DNA from: JAJZQD01 sp021847735
GTDB lineage: Bacteria; Bacillota; Thermincolia; Thermincolales; UBA2595
Reading direction: 5' to 3'
NCBI GenBank assembly: GCA_027324025.1
Contig: DAHVYW010000047.1
Location: 1 to 13,889, forward strand
Length of the DNA stretch: 13,889 nt
Shown: in pieces, positions 5,997-13,708 of the stretch
Numbering within the stretch: position 1 is the first letter of the stretch
How the letters are laid out: each line of letters opens with the position of its first letter
Position numbers and translations under genes: made by a program
The notes under the pieces: generated by a model
Told to the model about the DNA's origin: nothing
Seen by the model: only the letters and a program-made list of their open reading frames with translations
Databases searched by the model: none

Positions 5997-7046
5997 ATGT
6001 CTAAAGAAATATCAGTTCAGGAGGCTCTGGCCTTACCAGGGGCCAAGCTGATAGATGTAAGGTCTGAAAGTGAACATGCGGAGGCAACCATCCCAGGTGC
6101 GCTAAGTATGCCAATACTGCGGGACAACGAAAGAGCCGCGGTTGGCACAACTTACAAACAAATGGGAGTAGAAGACGCCATGTTCCTGGGAGTTAACATA
6201 GTCTCACCGCGTGTGCCCGAGATGGTGAAGGAGTATCAGGAGTTGGCGCGCGGCGGCCCGGTGGTGGTTTTCTGCTGGCGCGGCGGGATGCGCAGCAAGT
6301 CCGTCGCCTCCGTTCTGGAGGCTGCGGGGATACCGGTTTACAGGCTGGTTGGCGGGTACAAGGCTTACCGCAGGTATGTCAATGAATACCTTAACTGTCC
6401 ACTGTCACATAAGGTGGCAGTTATTCACGGGTTAACCGGGGTAGGCAAGACCGAGGTTTTACATGAGCTCAGGCAGATATCGGCCCCGGCCGTGGATTTG
6501 GAGGGGCTGGCCAATAACAGGGGTTCGGTTTTCGGACAAATAGGCCTGGCACCACAGCCAAGCCAGAAAATGTTTGAGGCCTTGCTCGTTAGGGATCTGG
6601 CATTTTGGGAACCTGCGAGATATATTATTGTTGAATGTGAAAGCAAGAGAATAGGCAGGATTTTCCTCCCCGCAGTTCTTGCTGAGGCGATGCGGGCCGG
6701 GATACGGATATTGGCCTATTGTTCTATTGAAACCAGGATAGAAAGAATCAAGCGCATTTACGGTGGTGATTGTAAAGAAAACACGGAAGGTCTAAAAGCC
6801 GCGGTAATGTCACTTGCCCAGCGGGTTGGCAAGAAAAAGGTCACCGAACTGTGCCAGTTTATTGAGTGCGGCCAGTTGGATGAGGTAGTCCGGTATTTGC
6901 TTATTAACTACTATGACCCGCTGTACAAGTACCCTTCCCACCCGGCAGCGGGTTACGACCTGAATGTTGATACAACCGACGTAGGGAAAGCCGCGGAAAC
7001 AATTAAGGATTTTTTGGAAGGTTGCCTGCTTTCTCGTAGTAAATAA
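5997..7046 (+). CDS. selU: tRNA 2-selenouridine synthase (SelU/MnmH)
   Basis: This enzyme replaces the sulfur of 2-thiouridine at the wobble position 34 of certain tRNAs with selenium from selenophosphate, through a geranylated intermediate in the known bacterial enzyme. Both domains are present in the 349 residues. An N-terminal rhodanese domain (about 1-130) carries the catalytic loop FCWRGGMRSKS with Cys93 at the active site. A C-terminal P-loop domain follows, with GLTGVGKT at 145-152. The length is near that of the Escherichia coli protein. ATG 5997 follows AAAGGTGG at 5985-5992. Its presence implies that the organism makes selenophosphate, although selD is not in the window. The upstream neighbour is the winged-helix/PfkB-like protein and the RodZ-like gene follows after 25 bases. 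The assignment is firm. Confidence 0.95.
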   Translation: MSKEISVQEALALPGAKLIDVRSESEHAEATIPGALSMPILRDNERAAVGTTYKQMGVEDAMFLGVNIVSPRVPEMVKEYQELARGGPVVVFCWRGGMRSKSVASVLEAAGIPVYRLVGGYKAYRRYVNEYLNCPLSHKVAVIHGLTGVGKTEVLHELRQISAPAVDLEGLANNRGSVFGQIGLAPQPSQKMFEALLVRDLAFWEPARYIIVECESKRIGRIFLPAVLAEAMRAGIRILAYCSIETRIERIKRIYGGDCKENTEGLKAAVMSLAQRVGKKKVTELCQFIECGQLDEVVRYLLINYYDPLYKYPSHPAAGYDLNVDTTDVGKAAETIKDFLEGCLLSRSK

Positions 7047-7071
7047 GTATAGTATTAGCGGAGGTGCGGAA

Positions 7072-8028
7072 ATGGGAGGCATCGGAGAATCACTTAGGAA
7101 TACCCGTGAAGCCAAAGGAATTACCCTTCATCAGGCTGAGGAAGACACAAAAATCAGAAAACGATATCTGGAGGCCCTGGAAGAAGGGGATTATGATGTC
7201 ATTCCGGGGCGCGTATATGCCAGAGGGTTTTTGCGCAATTACGCCAACTATTTGGGACTCGACCAGGAAGAAATAATGATCGAATACAAACTGCTAAGCA
7301 TGCCGGTAAAAGACGAGTATAAAAAGGTCGACATTGAGGCAAGTATTAATAAAAGGCGTTCAAACGGCCGGTCAGACAGAAGGGCATACCTGGCCACGGT
7401 ATTAATTGCCGTGCTGGCTATTTTAATTCTTGTAGTCTACAATTTTGTATATAAACATTCTCCCAAAAATGCGGTTAATGACCTCGGGAACCCGCCAACC
7501 CAGCAAGTTGACGACAAAAAACCGGATAGCAACCTGACAGTCAACCCAGAGGTTAATCCGGCCATTAACCCAGCAGCGAACCCCGAAGCCAATCCGACGG
7601 CCAATCCCGGAGCTAATCCACAATCGTCACAACCATCAAATGGCGTAAACGGGAATTCCTCCGACCCCGGTCAAGGGACGGCGAATAACGAGGGTACTCC
7701 CGGCAGTGCCGGCAGTACAGGTAGCGGCGGTCAAACCGGGCAAATTGCCGGCGGGGTTAATATCACCCTAAACGACAAAGACCAGGTTTGTTGGATTAGA
7801 GTGACGGTAGACGGTGTAGTGAAGTTTACCGGTAACATTAACCCCGGTGAATCAAAAACGTTTTCCGGTGCTAAAACAGTGAAACTCAGACTGGGGAATG
7901 CCGGTGCAGTTGAGGCCACGCTTAACGGACAAAACCTGGGGGCCCTGGGCCCTGTCGGTCAGCCGGTGACCAGAGAGTTTTCTTCCGGTAACCCTTCTAC
8001 GACAGGCACCGGTGCAAACACTAACTAA
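7072..8028 (+). CDS. RodZ-like HTH membrane protein with DUF4115 domain
   Basis: The architecture is that of RodZ/YmfM proteins, which link the MreB cytoskeleton to cell-wall elongation in rods. A cytoplasmic Cro/CI-like HTH_25 domain spans residues 1-75, with GESLRNTREAKGITLHQAEEDTKIRKRYLEALEEGDYDVIPGRVYARGFLRNYA-type motifs. A basic stretch (93-104) and one membrane span (about 105-127) follow. Then comes a long extracytoplasmic linker rich in Asn, Pro, Gly and Ser, and a C-terminal DUF4115-like beta domain at about 227-295. Total length is 318 residues. The linker contains seven tetrapeptide repeats. ATG 7072 follows GGAGGTG at 7060-7066. In Firmicutes this gene is commonly found near pgsA, as here, although yajQ and a ygiQ-type gene intervene. 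I infer a cell-shape role from family only. Confidence 0.88.
   Translation: MGGIGESLRNTREAKGITLHQAEEDTKIRKRYLEALEEGDYDVIPGRVYARGFLRNYANYLGLDQEEIMIEYKLLSMPVKDEYKKVDIEASINKRRSNGRSDRRAYLATVLIAVLAILILVVYNFVYKHSPKNAVNDLGNPPTQQVDDKKPDSNLTVNPEVNPAINPAANPEANPTANPGANPQSSQPSNGVNGNSSDPGQGTANNEGTPGSAGSTGSGGQTGQIAGGVNITLNDKDQVCWIRVTVDGVVKFTGNINPGESKTFSGAKTVKLRLGNAGAVEATLNGQNLGALGPVGQPVTREFSSGNPSTTGTGANTN
7540..7623 (+). repeat. Seven tandem 12-base units encoding xNPx repeats in the RodZ-like linker
   Basis: Seven in-frame 12-base units encode residues 157-184: VNPE, VNPA, INPA, ANPE, ANPT, ANPG, ANPQ. The Asn-Pro pair is invariant, but the codons vary (AAC/AAT, CCA/CCG/CCC). The protein pattern is thus conserved beyond the nucleotide identity, which suggests an old, selected linker rather than fresh slippage. 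Confidence 0.9.
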
Positions 8029-8055
8029 AATTTGTTTCGGAAGAAGGTATCCAAG

Positions 8056-8556
8056 ATGGCTACAAAAGAGAATTCCTTTGATGTTGTATCAGAAGTCAAT
8101 ATGCAGGAGATAGACAACGCATTAAATCAGGCCAGACGTGAAATCCAAACCCGTTTTGATTTCAAGGGAAGCAAGAGCGAAATTAAGTATGACGGTGAAG
8201 TTATTACCCTCGTTTCTGATGACGACTTCAAGCTGCGCAATGTTGTGGAAATTCTGGAAAGTAAGATGATTAAAAGGGAAGTTGACCTTAAAGCCTTTAA
8301 GTACGGAAAAGTAGAAGCCGCAGCAGGAGACACGGTCCGCCAGTCGGTAACTATACAGCAGGGAATAAACAAGGATGTTGGCAAGGAAATTATAAAGGAT
8401 ATCAAGAACTCAAAAATCAAGGTTCAGCCCTCCATTCAGGGGGACAAAGTCAGGATTTCCGGCAAAAACAGGGACGACCTGCAGGAAGCAATCAAGCTTT
8501 TAAAAGAAAAGGAATATGATGTACCTCTCCAGTTTACCAATTACCGCTCCACCTAA
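8056..8556 (+). CDS. yajQ: YajQ family nucleotide/cyclic-di-GMP-binding protein
   Basis: The 166-residue protein has the classic opening ENSFDVVSEVNMQEIDNALNQA, then RFDFKGSKSEI, and ends with PLQFTNYRST. This gives near full-length identity of pattern with YajQ/UPF0234 proteins of about 163 residues, which fold into two RNP-like ferredoxin domains. A Xanthomonas member binds cyclic di-GMP and acts with a transcription factor; the role in Gram-positives is less clear. The open frame extends up to a TTG at 8032, but ATG 8056 is preferred because it follows GGAAGAAGG at 8039-8047 with normal spacing and gives the family's usual N-terminus. It sits 27 bases after the RodZ-like gene and is followed at once by a terminator, so it is the last gene of the unit starting at 4880. 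Confidence 0.95.
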   Translation: MATKENSFDVVSEVNMQEIDNALNQARREIQTRFDFKGSKSEIKYDGEVITLVSDDDFKLRNVVEILESKMIKREVDLKAFKYGKVEAAAGDTVRQSVTIQQGINKDVGKEIIKDIKNSKIKVQPSIQGDKVRISGKNRDDLQEAIKLLKEKEYDVPLQFTNYRST

Positions 8557-8563
8557 AGGAATA

Positions 8564-8600
8564 AAAGGGGTTTGGCGAAATAGCCGGACCCCTTTCGTAT
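8564..8600 (+). terminator. Probable rho-independent terminator after yajQ
   Basis: AAAGGGGT (8564-8571) pairs with ACCCCTTT (8588-8595), and an inner GGC/GCC pair lies around a GAAATA loop. The following CGTATTT is only a weak T tract. It begins eight bases after the yajQ stop. Confidence 0.6.
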
Positions 8601-8659
8601 TTAGGTCATTAACCTAATTGACAGGATTTTAGCTAAAACAGGCCAAAGTGCCGTAATAA

Positions 8660-8668
8660 TGATATAAT
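8660..8668 (+). promoter_or_regulatory. Extended -10 promoter for the ygiQ-type gene
   Basis: TGATATAAT at 8660-8668 is a perfect extended -10 box (TGnTATAAT), 30 bases before the TTG start. No -35 box lies at the proper distance. A TTGACA at 8618-8623 is 39 bases upstream, too far to pair with it. The promoter falls just after the yajQ terminator, consistent with a separate transcript. Confidence 0.6.
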
Positions 8669-8698
8669 TGTTAGTAAATCATATAACAGGTGAATAAA

Positions 8699-10486
8699 TT
8701 GGACTTTAATGATTACCTACCAATGTCAAAAAATGATATGGAAAAACGCGGGTGGTACTATGTTGATTTTCTCTTGGTGACTGGGGATGCTTATGTCGAC
8801 CACCCCAGTTTTGGCAGTGCTGTCATCGGCCGTTTACTGGAAAGCCTGGGCTATCGGGTAGGCATAATATCTCAGCCCGACTGGCGTAATACGGAAGACT
8901 TTATTGCCCTGGGCAGGCCAAGGTATGGGTGCCTGGTAACTGCGGGTAACCTGGACTCGATGGTCAACAATTACACCGGGAACAAGAGGCCCCGGCGGGA
9001 AGACCTGTACTCACCGGGTGGGAAAGCTGGTAAAAGGCCAGACAGGGCTGCAATAGTCTACTGTAACCGGGTCCGGGAAGCGTGGCCGGGAACTCCCCTG
9101 GTTATCGGGGGAATTGAGGCCAGTTTACGTAGGCTGGCCCACTACGATTACTGGGATGATAAGGTGCGGCGTTCGGTTCTGCTTGACTCAAAGGCCGATT
9201 TGCTCGTTTTTGGGATGGCAGAAAAACAAATTGGGGAAATTGCCCACCGGCTGGCCAAAGGGGAAGACATCTCAGCCATTACCGACATTCCCGGTACGGT
9301 TTATGCAACTTCGGTGAAACCGGAAGGCCAAGCAGTAATGCTTCCTTTCTTCGAAGAGGTAAGGAGCAGCCGGGAAAAGTACGCCGAAGCCTTTAAACTT
9401 GCCTATTATGAGCAGGATCCTTTTCACGGAAAGACCCTTGTTCAGCCTCACGGTAAACAGTTTGTCGTCCAAAATGCTCCGGCCAAGCCCCTTTCAACCA
9501 AAGAGTTGGACAGGGTATATGAACTCCCTTTTAAAAGGTCCTACCATCCCGTGTATCAAAAAGCCGGCGGAGTCCCGGCCTTAAAAGAAGTGGAGTTCAG
9601 CATAACTGCCCAGCGGGGCTGCTTTGGCGGGTGTGCCTTTTGCGCCCTTACTTTTCACCAGGGCTGTATCATCCAGGCCAGAAGCCACGAATCAATCATC
9701 AGGGAAGCGAAGCTGCTTACAACCCTGCCCGGCTTTAAGGGTATAATCCACGATGTGGGCGGCCCGACGGCCAATTTCCGCCGGCCGGCATGTGAAAAAC
9801 AACTCCAGGCCGGCGCCTGCCGGGACAAACAATGCCTTTTTCCCGGCAAATGCAGCAACATACAGGTTGACCATTCCGATTTGATGGACCTGTTGCGAAA
9901 ACTAAGGAAACTGCCCGGGGTCAGGCACGTATTCCTGCGGTCAGGACTCAGGTATGACTACCTTTTATATGAGAAAGACCCGGAGGTATTAAAGGAAATA
10001 TGTCAATACCATGTAAGCGGCCAGCTTAAAGTTGCTCCGGAACATGTTTCCAGGGAAGTCCTAAAGCTGATGCGCAAGCCTGGGCATGACATATACAGGA
10101 AGTTTTACGACCGGTACTGCAAGGTTAACAGTGAACTTGGTAAAAACCAGTTCCTTGTACCGTATTTTATTGTAGCCCACCCCGGCTGCACTTTAAAAGA
10201 TGCTGTCGAACTCGCCGAATACGTCAGGGACATGGGGTACAACCCAGAGCAGATACAGGACTTCACACCCACACCTGGCAGCCTGTCGACATGTATTTAC
10301 TATACAGGTATTGACCCCTTAACGGGGCAGCGGGTTTATGTGCCGAGGTCGGGAAAGGAAAGGCAAATGCAGAGGGCCCTGGTGCACTACAGGAATCCAA
10401 AAAACCGGCAATTGGTGAGAGAGGCCCTTTGCAAAGCGGGTAGAACGGATTTGATTGGAAAAGGGCCGGGCTGTTTGGTCCGCTAA
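8699..10486 (+). CDS. YgiQ family (UPF0313) radical SAM protein
   Basis: The 595-residue protein belongs to the YgiQ family of radical SAM enzymes. The N-terminal portion has the family's LPMSKNDMEKRGW and LVTGDAYVDHPSFGSAVIGR, which resembles a cobalamin-binding-like domain. The radical SAM core has ITAQRGCFGGCAFC, with the 4Fe-4S ligands Cys308, Cys312 and Cys315. Further cysteines at about 365, 374, 379 and 385 (ACEK...ACRDKQCLFPGKC) may hold a second cluster. The reaction is not established for the family. The frame opens at GTG 8690, but TTG 8699 is chosen because AGGTGA (8688-8693) is correctly spaced before it and GTG 8690 has no ribosome binding site. It lies between two promoters and is probably monocistronic or reads into rimO, since no terminator follows it. 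Confidence 0.9.
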   Translation: MDFNDYLPMSKNDMEKRGWYYVDFLLVTGDAYVDHPSFGSAVIGRLLESLGYRVGIISQPDWRNTEDFIALGRPRYGCLVTAGNLDSMVNNYTGNKRPRREDLYSPGGKAGKRPDRAAIVYCNRVREAWPGTPLVIGGIEASLRRLAHYDYWDDKVRRSVLLDSKADLLVFGMAEKQIGEIAHRLAKGEDISAITDIPGTVYATSVKPEGQAVMLPFFEEVRSSREKYAEAFKLAYYEQDPFHGKTLVQPHGKQFVVQNAPAKPLSTKELDRVYELPFKRSYHPVYQKAGGVPALKEVEFSITAQRGCFGGCAFCALTFHQGCIIQARSHESIIREAKLLTTLPGFKGIIHDVGGPTANFRRPACEKQLQAGACRDKQCLFPGKCSNIQVDHSDLMDLLRKLRKLPGVRHVFLRSGLRYDYLLYEKDPEVLKEICQYHVSGQLKVAPEHVSREVLKLMRKPGHDIYRKFYDRYCKVNSELGKNQFLVPYFIVAHPGCTLKDAVELAEYVRDMGYNPEQIQDFTPTPGSLSTCIYYTGIDPLTGQRVYVPRSGKERQMQRALVHYRNPKNRQLVREALCKAGRTDLIGKGPGCLVR

Positions 10487-10494
10487 ATTCCCTT

Positions 10495-10523
10495 TTGACA
10501 CTTATTAACGGATACCCTATACT
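10495..10523 (+). promoter_or_regulatory. Consensus sigma-A promoter upstream of rimO
   Basis: A perfect TTGACA (10495-10500) is 17 bases from TATACT (10518-10523). An overlapping TATAAT at 10523-10528 gives a second register. The -35 begins nine bases after the ygiQ-type stop codon. Transcription from about 10530 would yield a leader of roughly 115 bases before rimO. Confidence 0.8.
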
Positions 10524-10553
10524 ATAATTGTGTATAGTATATTTTGACAGAGA

Positions 10554-10632
10554 ACAGTGGCCAGTTGACAGTGGACAGTTGTCAATGACAACTGCGACTG
10601 GTTGTCATTTGCCAGTGTTTTTATATTTTTTT
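10554..10632 (+). promoter_or_regulatory. rimO leader with direct repeats and mutually exclusive hairpins (attenuator-like)
   Basis: Two adjacent 14-base direct repeats at 10554-10567 and 10568-10581 differ at one base. TGACAAC at 10586-10592 can pair either with GTTGTCA at 10578-10584 or with GTTGTCA at 10601-10607. The second choice conflicts with a short ACTGG/CCAGT hairpin (10597-10601 with 10612-10616), which is followed by a T-rich run at 10617-10632. This is the topology of a transcription attenuator, but the terminator-like stem is only five pairs. No leader peptide or known riboswitch was recognised. Confidence 0.4.
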
Positions 10633-10646
10633 AAGGTGGAGGCTAG

Positions 10647-11993
10647 TTGCCGGTGCTTAAAATTAGAATTACCAACCTGGGCTGTGCAAAAAACCTGGTG
10701 GATTCCGAAGTAATGGCTGGCATGCTCAGGGAATCAGGATATATTATCACTGCCGGTGAAGAAGAAGCTGACGTTCTGTTGGTTAACACCTGTGGTTTTA
10801 TCAATGCCGCCAGGGAAGAATCAATAGGGGCCATCATGGAAGCGGCCCGGGATAAAGAGTTAGGCCGGTGCCGGGCCCTTGTGGTCACAGGGTGCCTGGC
10901 CCAGCGGTACAAAGATGAGCTCTTGGCCGAGATTCCCGAAATCGACGGTTTAATCGGAATCGGGGAAATACCCCGTATCTCAGAAGTTGTTGCGGAGACC
11001 CTTGAAGGTAAAAGACCGGTCCATGTGGCAGCCACTTCGTTTATTTATAATCATGAGATGCCCCGGGTGCTGTCAACCCCCGCATATTCGGCTTACATTA
11101 AAGTGGCGGACGGGTGTGACAACAGGTGTACATATTGTGCCATTCCCGGAATAAGGGGGGGGTACCGCAGCAGGCCGCTGGACTCGGTTATTGCCGAGGC
11201 CTCACACCTCGCCGGGCTGGGTGTCAGGGAGGTTAGCCTGATTGCCCAGGACACTACCAGGTACGGTTTGGACCTTTACGGAGAATACAAGCTCGGTGAA
11301 TTGCTGGAACGGTTGGCAGAGGTTGAAGGGCTATCCTGGATAAGAGTCTTGTATGCTTACCCTACCCACTTTACAGACCACTTAATTGAGGTTATTTCCA
11401 GGCATGACAAAGTATGCAATTATCTTGATATCCCGCTGCAGCATGCGGATGACGATATTTTGCGGGCCATGAACAGGCGGGGAACCAGGGAGGAAATTCT
11501 CAGACTGATCGAAAAACTGAGAAAAAACATCCCCGGTCTGACCCTGAGGACTTCATTCATTGTCGGGTTCCCCGGGGAGACGGAACGGCATTTTCAGACC
11601 CTGGTGGACTTTGTAAGGACAGTAAAGTTTGACAGGATAGGTGTTTTTACGTATTCGCCGGAGGAAGGGACTTCTGCCATTGATTTGCCCGGACAGGTTG
11701 CCGAAGACGTCAAAGAGGAAAGAAAGGACATCCTGATAAAGATTCAACAGGAAATATCCCTGCAGAAGAACAAAAACAAAATTGGTCGAAATATTTCGGC
11801 CTTAATTGAAGGAAAAGACGAAAACGAACAAGAAGTATATGTTGGGCGTACCAAAGCCGATGCGCCGGAGGTTGACGGCAATATCTACGTAACCGGAAAA
11901 GGGCTTGTTACGGGAAGTATTGTGTCGGTCAAAGTGACCCACGCATACGAGTATGACTTGATTGGAGAGGTCATAAATGAATCTGGCCAATAG
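10647..11993 (+). CDS. rimO: Ribosomal protein S12 methylthiotransferase RimO
   Basis: A radical SAM methylthiotransferase of 448 residues that adds a methylthio group to the conserved Asp of ribosomal protein S12. Domains are in the usual order. The N-terminal MTTase domain has three cluster ligands, Cys13 (LGCAKNLVDSE), Cys49 (NTCGFI) and Cys83 (TGCLAQ). The radical SAM core has GCDNRCTYCAIP with Cys157, Cys161 and Cys164. A C-terminal TRAM domain occupies about 375-445. LGCAKNLVDSE and NTCGFI separate RimO from MiaB/MtaB relatives. The start is TTG 10647 or GTG 10653, both after GGTGGAGG at 10635-10642; the spacing is 4 or 10 bases, so the choice is open. It overlaps pgsA by 17 bases and is probably coupled to it. 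Confidence 0.95.
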   Translation: MPVLKIRITNLGCAKNLVDSEVMAGMLRESGYIITAGEEEADVLLVNTCGFINAAREESIGAIMEAARDKELGRCRALVVTGCLAQRYKDELLAEIPEIDGLIGIGEIPRISEVVAETLEGKRPVHVAATSFIYNHEMPRVLSTPAYSAYIKVADGCDNRCTYCAIPGIRGGYRSRPLDSVIAEASHLAGLGVREVSLIAQDTTRYGLDLYGEYKLGELLERLAEVEGLSWIRVLYAYPTHFTDHLIEVISRHDKVCNYLDIPLQHADDDILRAMNRRGTREEILRLIEKLRKNIPGLTLRTSFIVGFPGETERHFQTLVDFVRTVKFDRIGVFTYSPEEGTSAIDLPGQVAEDVKEERKDILIKIQQEISLQKNKNKIGRNISALIEGKDENEQEVYVGRTKADAPEVDGNIYVTGKGLVTGSIVSVKVTHAYEYDLIGEVINESGQ

Positions 11994-12522
11994 AATAACA
12001 CTGGTAAGGATAGTATTAGTACCTGTGCTTCTTCTGATTTTATCTATAAAGATTAATCACGGCGAGTATTTGGCGGCTGCCGTGTTTATTCTGGCGGCTA
12101 GCACTGACGGCCTTGACGGGTACCTCGCCAGAAAACGCAAAGAGGTTACCAGGCTCGGTAAATTCATGGACCCCCTCGCTGATAAACTGCTGGTTTCAGC
12201 CGCCCTGATCTCGCTCGTGGAACTTCGTGAAATATCGGCCTGGGTGGCGTTCATAATTATTGGCCGGGAGTTTGCCGTAACCGGTTTAAGGGCAATAGCG
12301 GCCGCCGACGGCATGGTGATTTCGGCCAGTAAACTTGGTAAGGTTAAAACAGTATCACAGATTATAGCCATTGTTTTTTTGTTTATTCACGATTTTCCCT
12401 TTGATTTACTGAATATACCGGTTGGAAAATTTGCAATGGGTGTGGCGGTGTTTTTTACAATCTGGTCTGGTCTTGACTACTTTAGGCGAGCGCGTCACCT
12501 CCTAAAGGCGGGGCACAAATGA
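11977..12522 (+). CDS. pgsA: CDP-diacylglycerol-glycerol-3-phosphate 3-phosphatidyltransferase PgsA
   Basis: An inner-membrane enzyme that makes phosphatidylglycerol phosphate from CDP-diacylglycerol and glycerol-3-phosphate, the committed step to phosphatidylglycerol. The 181-residue protein has several membrane spans and the complete CDP-alcohol phosphotransferase motif: Asp44, Asp47-Gly48, Ala51-Arg52, Gly61, Asp65 and Asp69 in DGLDGYLARKR...GKFMDPLADK. Its opening NLANRITLVRIVLVPV is typical of PgsA. ATG 11977 follows GGAGAGG at 11964-11970 and lies inside the end of rimO. The stop overlaps the pgpA start by ATGA, so the enzyme and the next one in the pathway are translationally coupled. 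Confidence 0.95.
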   Translation: MNLANRITLVRIVLVPVLLLILSIKINHGEYLAAAVFILAASTDGLDGYLARKRKEVTRLGKFMDPLADKLLVSAALISLVELREISAWVAFIIIGREFAVTGLRAIAAADGMVISASKLGKVKTVSQIIAIVFLFIHDFPFDLLNIPVGKFAMGVAVFFTIWSGLDYFRRARHLLKAGHK

Positions 12523-12953
12523 AAAAAAATTTAATATTATTGTTTGCCTCCGGTTTCGGACTGGGTCTAATCCCCAAAGCGCCAGGAACATTTGGGACCC
12601 TTCTGGGGCTTATTTTAGCCGTCATTTTTCCTAACAACATTTACCTGTTGGTTGGTATAGGCGTCATTGGAGTCTGGTTGTCCCACGAAGCGGAAAAGGT
12701 TTTGGAAGAGCACGACAGCCCCAAAATTGTCATTGATGAAGTGGCAGGCTTTCTTATTGCCGCATATAACTGGCATGGCTTTTACCTCATTATGGCTTTC
12801 ATCCTGTTTAGGATTCTGGACGTATTTAAACCCGACCCCATCAGGCAGCTGCAAAAACTGCCAGGCGGGATCGGTATAATGGCTGACGACCTGGCAGCCG
12901 GACTACTTACAAACCTGGCTATCAGGCTGGCCACACGCATATTCCCCTTTTGA
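12519..12953 (+). CDS. pgpA: Phosphatidylglycerophosphatase A (PgpA)
   Basis: Removes the phosphate from phosphatidylglycerol phosphate to give phosphatidylglycerol, directly following the PgsA reaction. The 144-residue protein carries the family blocks LIPKAPGTFGT (17-27), IDEVAG (72-77), FRILDVFKPDPIRQLQ (97-112) and GGIGIMADDLAAG (116-128), where the acidic residues are expected to bind Mg. The N-terminus and middle are hydrophobic, consistent with a membrane protein. The start codon overlaps the pgsA stop (ATGA at 12519-12522), with AAAGGCGGGG a few bases upstream. A terminator follows, making it the last gene of the rimO unit. The pairing of pgsA and pgpA strongly supports the function. 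Confidence 0.92.
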   Translation: MKKNLILLFASGFGLGLIPKAPGTFGTLLGLILAVIFPNNIYLLVGIGVIGVWLSHEAEKVLEEHDSPKIVIDEVAGFLIAAYNWHGFYLIMAFILFRILDVFKPDPIRQLQKLPGGIGIMADDLAAGLLTNLAIRLATRIFPF

Positions 12954-12961
12954 CGGCGTAT

Positions 12962-13000
12962 ACCCTCTACCTCTCAGTTTGAGATGGGCAGGGGGTTTTA
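12962..13000 (+). terminator. Rho-independent terminator after pgpA
   Basis: An imperfect stem: TCTCA (12972-12976) pairs with TGAGA (12980-12984) around GTT, continued by ACCCTCT (12962-12968) pairing with the AGGGGGT at 12990-12996 across a small internal loop. TTTTA follows. It starts nine bases after the pgpA stop. Confidence 0.65.
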
Positions 13001-13055
13001 TAAGAACTTTGTTTCCAAAAATTTAGTACACCACGAGTGGAGGAGGAAAGTGTTG

Positions 13056-13691
13056 GTGAGCTGCGGAGTTAGTATGGTTATTGACGGAATGACCGGGGTA
13101 GGAAAAACCTCTTTGATGGACATCCTTGCCAGGGAACTGAAACTTAAACCATACACGGAGATATTCCGGGATGAAAACGACCTTCTTGGCAAGTATTATA
13201 AAGAAGGCAGCCGCTGGTGTTTCCCTATGCAGATTAGTTTTCTCAATAACAGGTACTCACAGTATAAAGAGGCCTGCCAGCTTGGAAACGCTGTCATGGA
13301 CAGGTCATTATACTCTGACCCTATCTTTGCAAACCTTTACTACAAAACCGGAGATATGGAACCTGAAGAGTATTTTGTTTATAAGTCCTTCTTTCGCACT
13401 CTGGTGGAATCTCTTGACCCGCCCGGGCTGGTGGTATATTTGGACGTTTCCGCCGATGAGGCCATCAGGCGAATCGGGCAGAGAGGGCGGGAAGATGAAA
13501 TGAACGTGCCGGTTAGCTACTGGAAAAACCTGCATGAGGTGTATACCGATTATTACGGCAAATATAAACTGTCCCCCTTGCTTCGGGTCAATGTGAACAA
13601 CCGTGACTTTGTAAATAACGACGGGGATCGCCAGGCGGTTGTCAGCACTATTAGAGAACTGTACGAGTCATGTATAAAAAAGGTAGGGTGA
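13056..13691 (+). CDS. Deoxynucleoside kinase (dGK/dCK/dAK family)
   Basis: Salvages deoxynucleosides by ATP-dependent 5'-phosphorylation in the cytoplasm. In the 211-residue reading from GTG 13056, the P-loop GMTGVGKT is at residues 11-18, a probable catalytic Glu is at 35 (YTEIF), the DRS motif at 82-84 (VMDRSLYSDPIF), and an Arg-rich LID at 138-148 (RRIGQRGREDE). This is the pattern of the dNK family. Gram-positives often carry two such genes side by side, but only one is seen here. The open frame reaches ATG 12984, but that codon lies inside the preceding terminator stem. AGGAGG at 13041-13046 points to TTG 13053 or GTG 13056, with GTG 13050 rather close. No clear promoter was found between 13000 and 13040. 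Base specificity cannot be judged. Confidence 0.85.
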   Translation: MSCGVSMVIDGMTGVGKTSLMDILARELKLKPYTEIFRDENDLLGKYYKEGSRWCFPMQISFLNNRYSQYKEACQLGNAVMDRSLYSDPIFANLYYKTGDMEPEEYFVYKSFFRTLVESLDPPGLVVYLDVSADEAIRRIGQRGREDEMNVPVSYWKNLHEVYTDYYGKYKLSPLLRVNVNNRDFVNNDGDRQAVVSTIRELYESCIKKVG

Positions 13692-13708
13692 ATGGAAAAA
13701 GGAAAGAG

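Noticed and set aside
7540..7623. Short regular repeat as a CRISPR array
   Set aside because: The units are 12 bases, in frame inside a coding sequence, and have no spacers.
8032..8055. TTG start at 8032 for yajQ
   Set aside because: It sits four bases after the previous stop without a ribosome binding site, while ATG 8056 has one and matches the family N-terminus.
8618..8623. TTGACA as the -35 box of the ygiQ-type promoter
   Set aside because: It is 39 bases from the TATAAT, and no -10-like hexamer lies 16-18 bases downstream of it.
12984..13055. ATG 12984 as the start of the deoxynucleoside kinase
   Set aside because: The codon is inside the terminator stem, lacks a ribosome binding site, and adds about 24 residues before the P-loop that do not resemble the family. 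AGGAGG at 13041 marks a later start.
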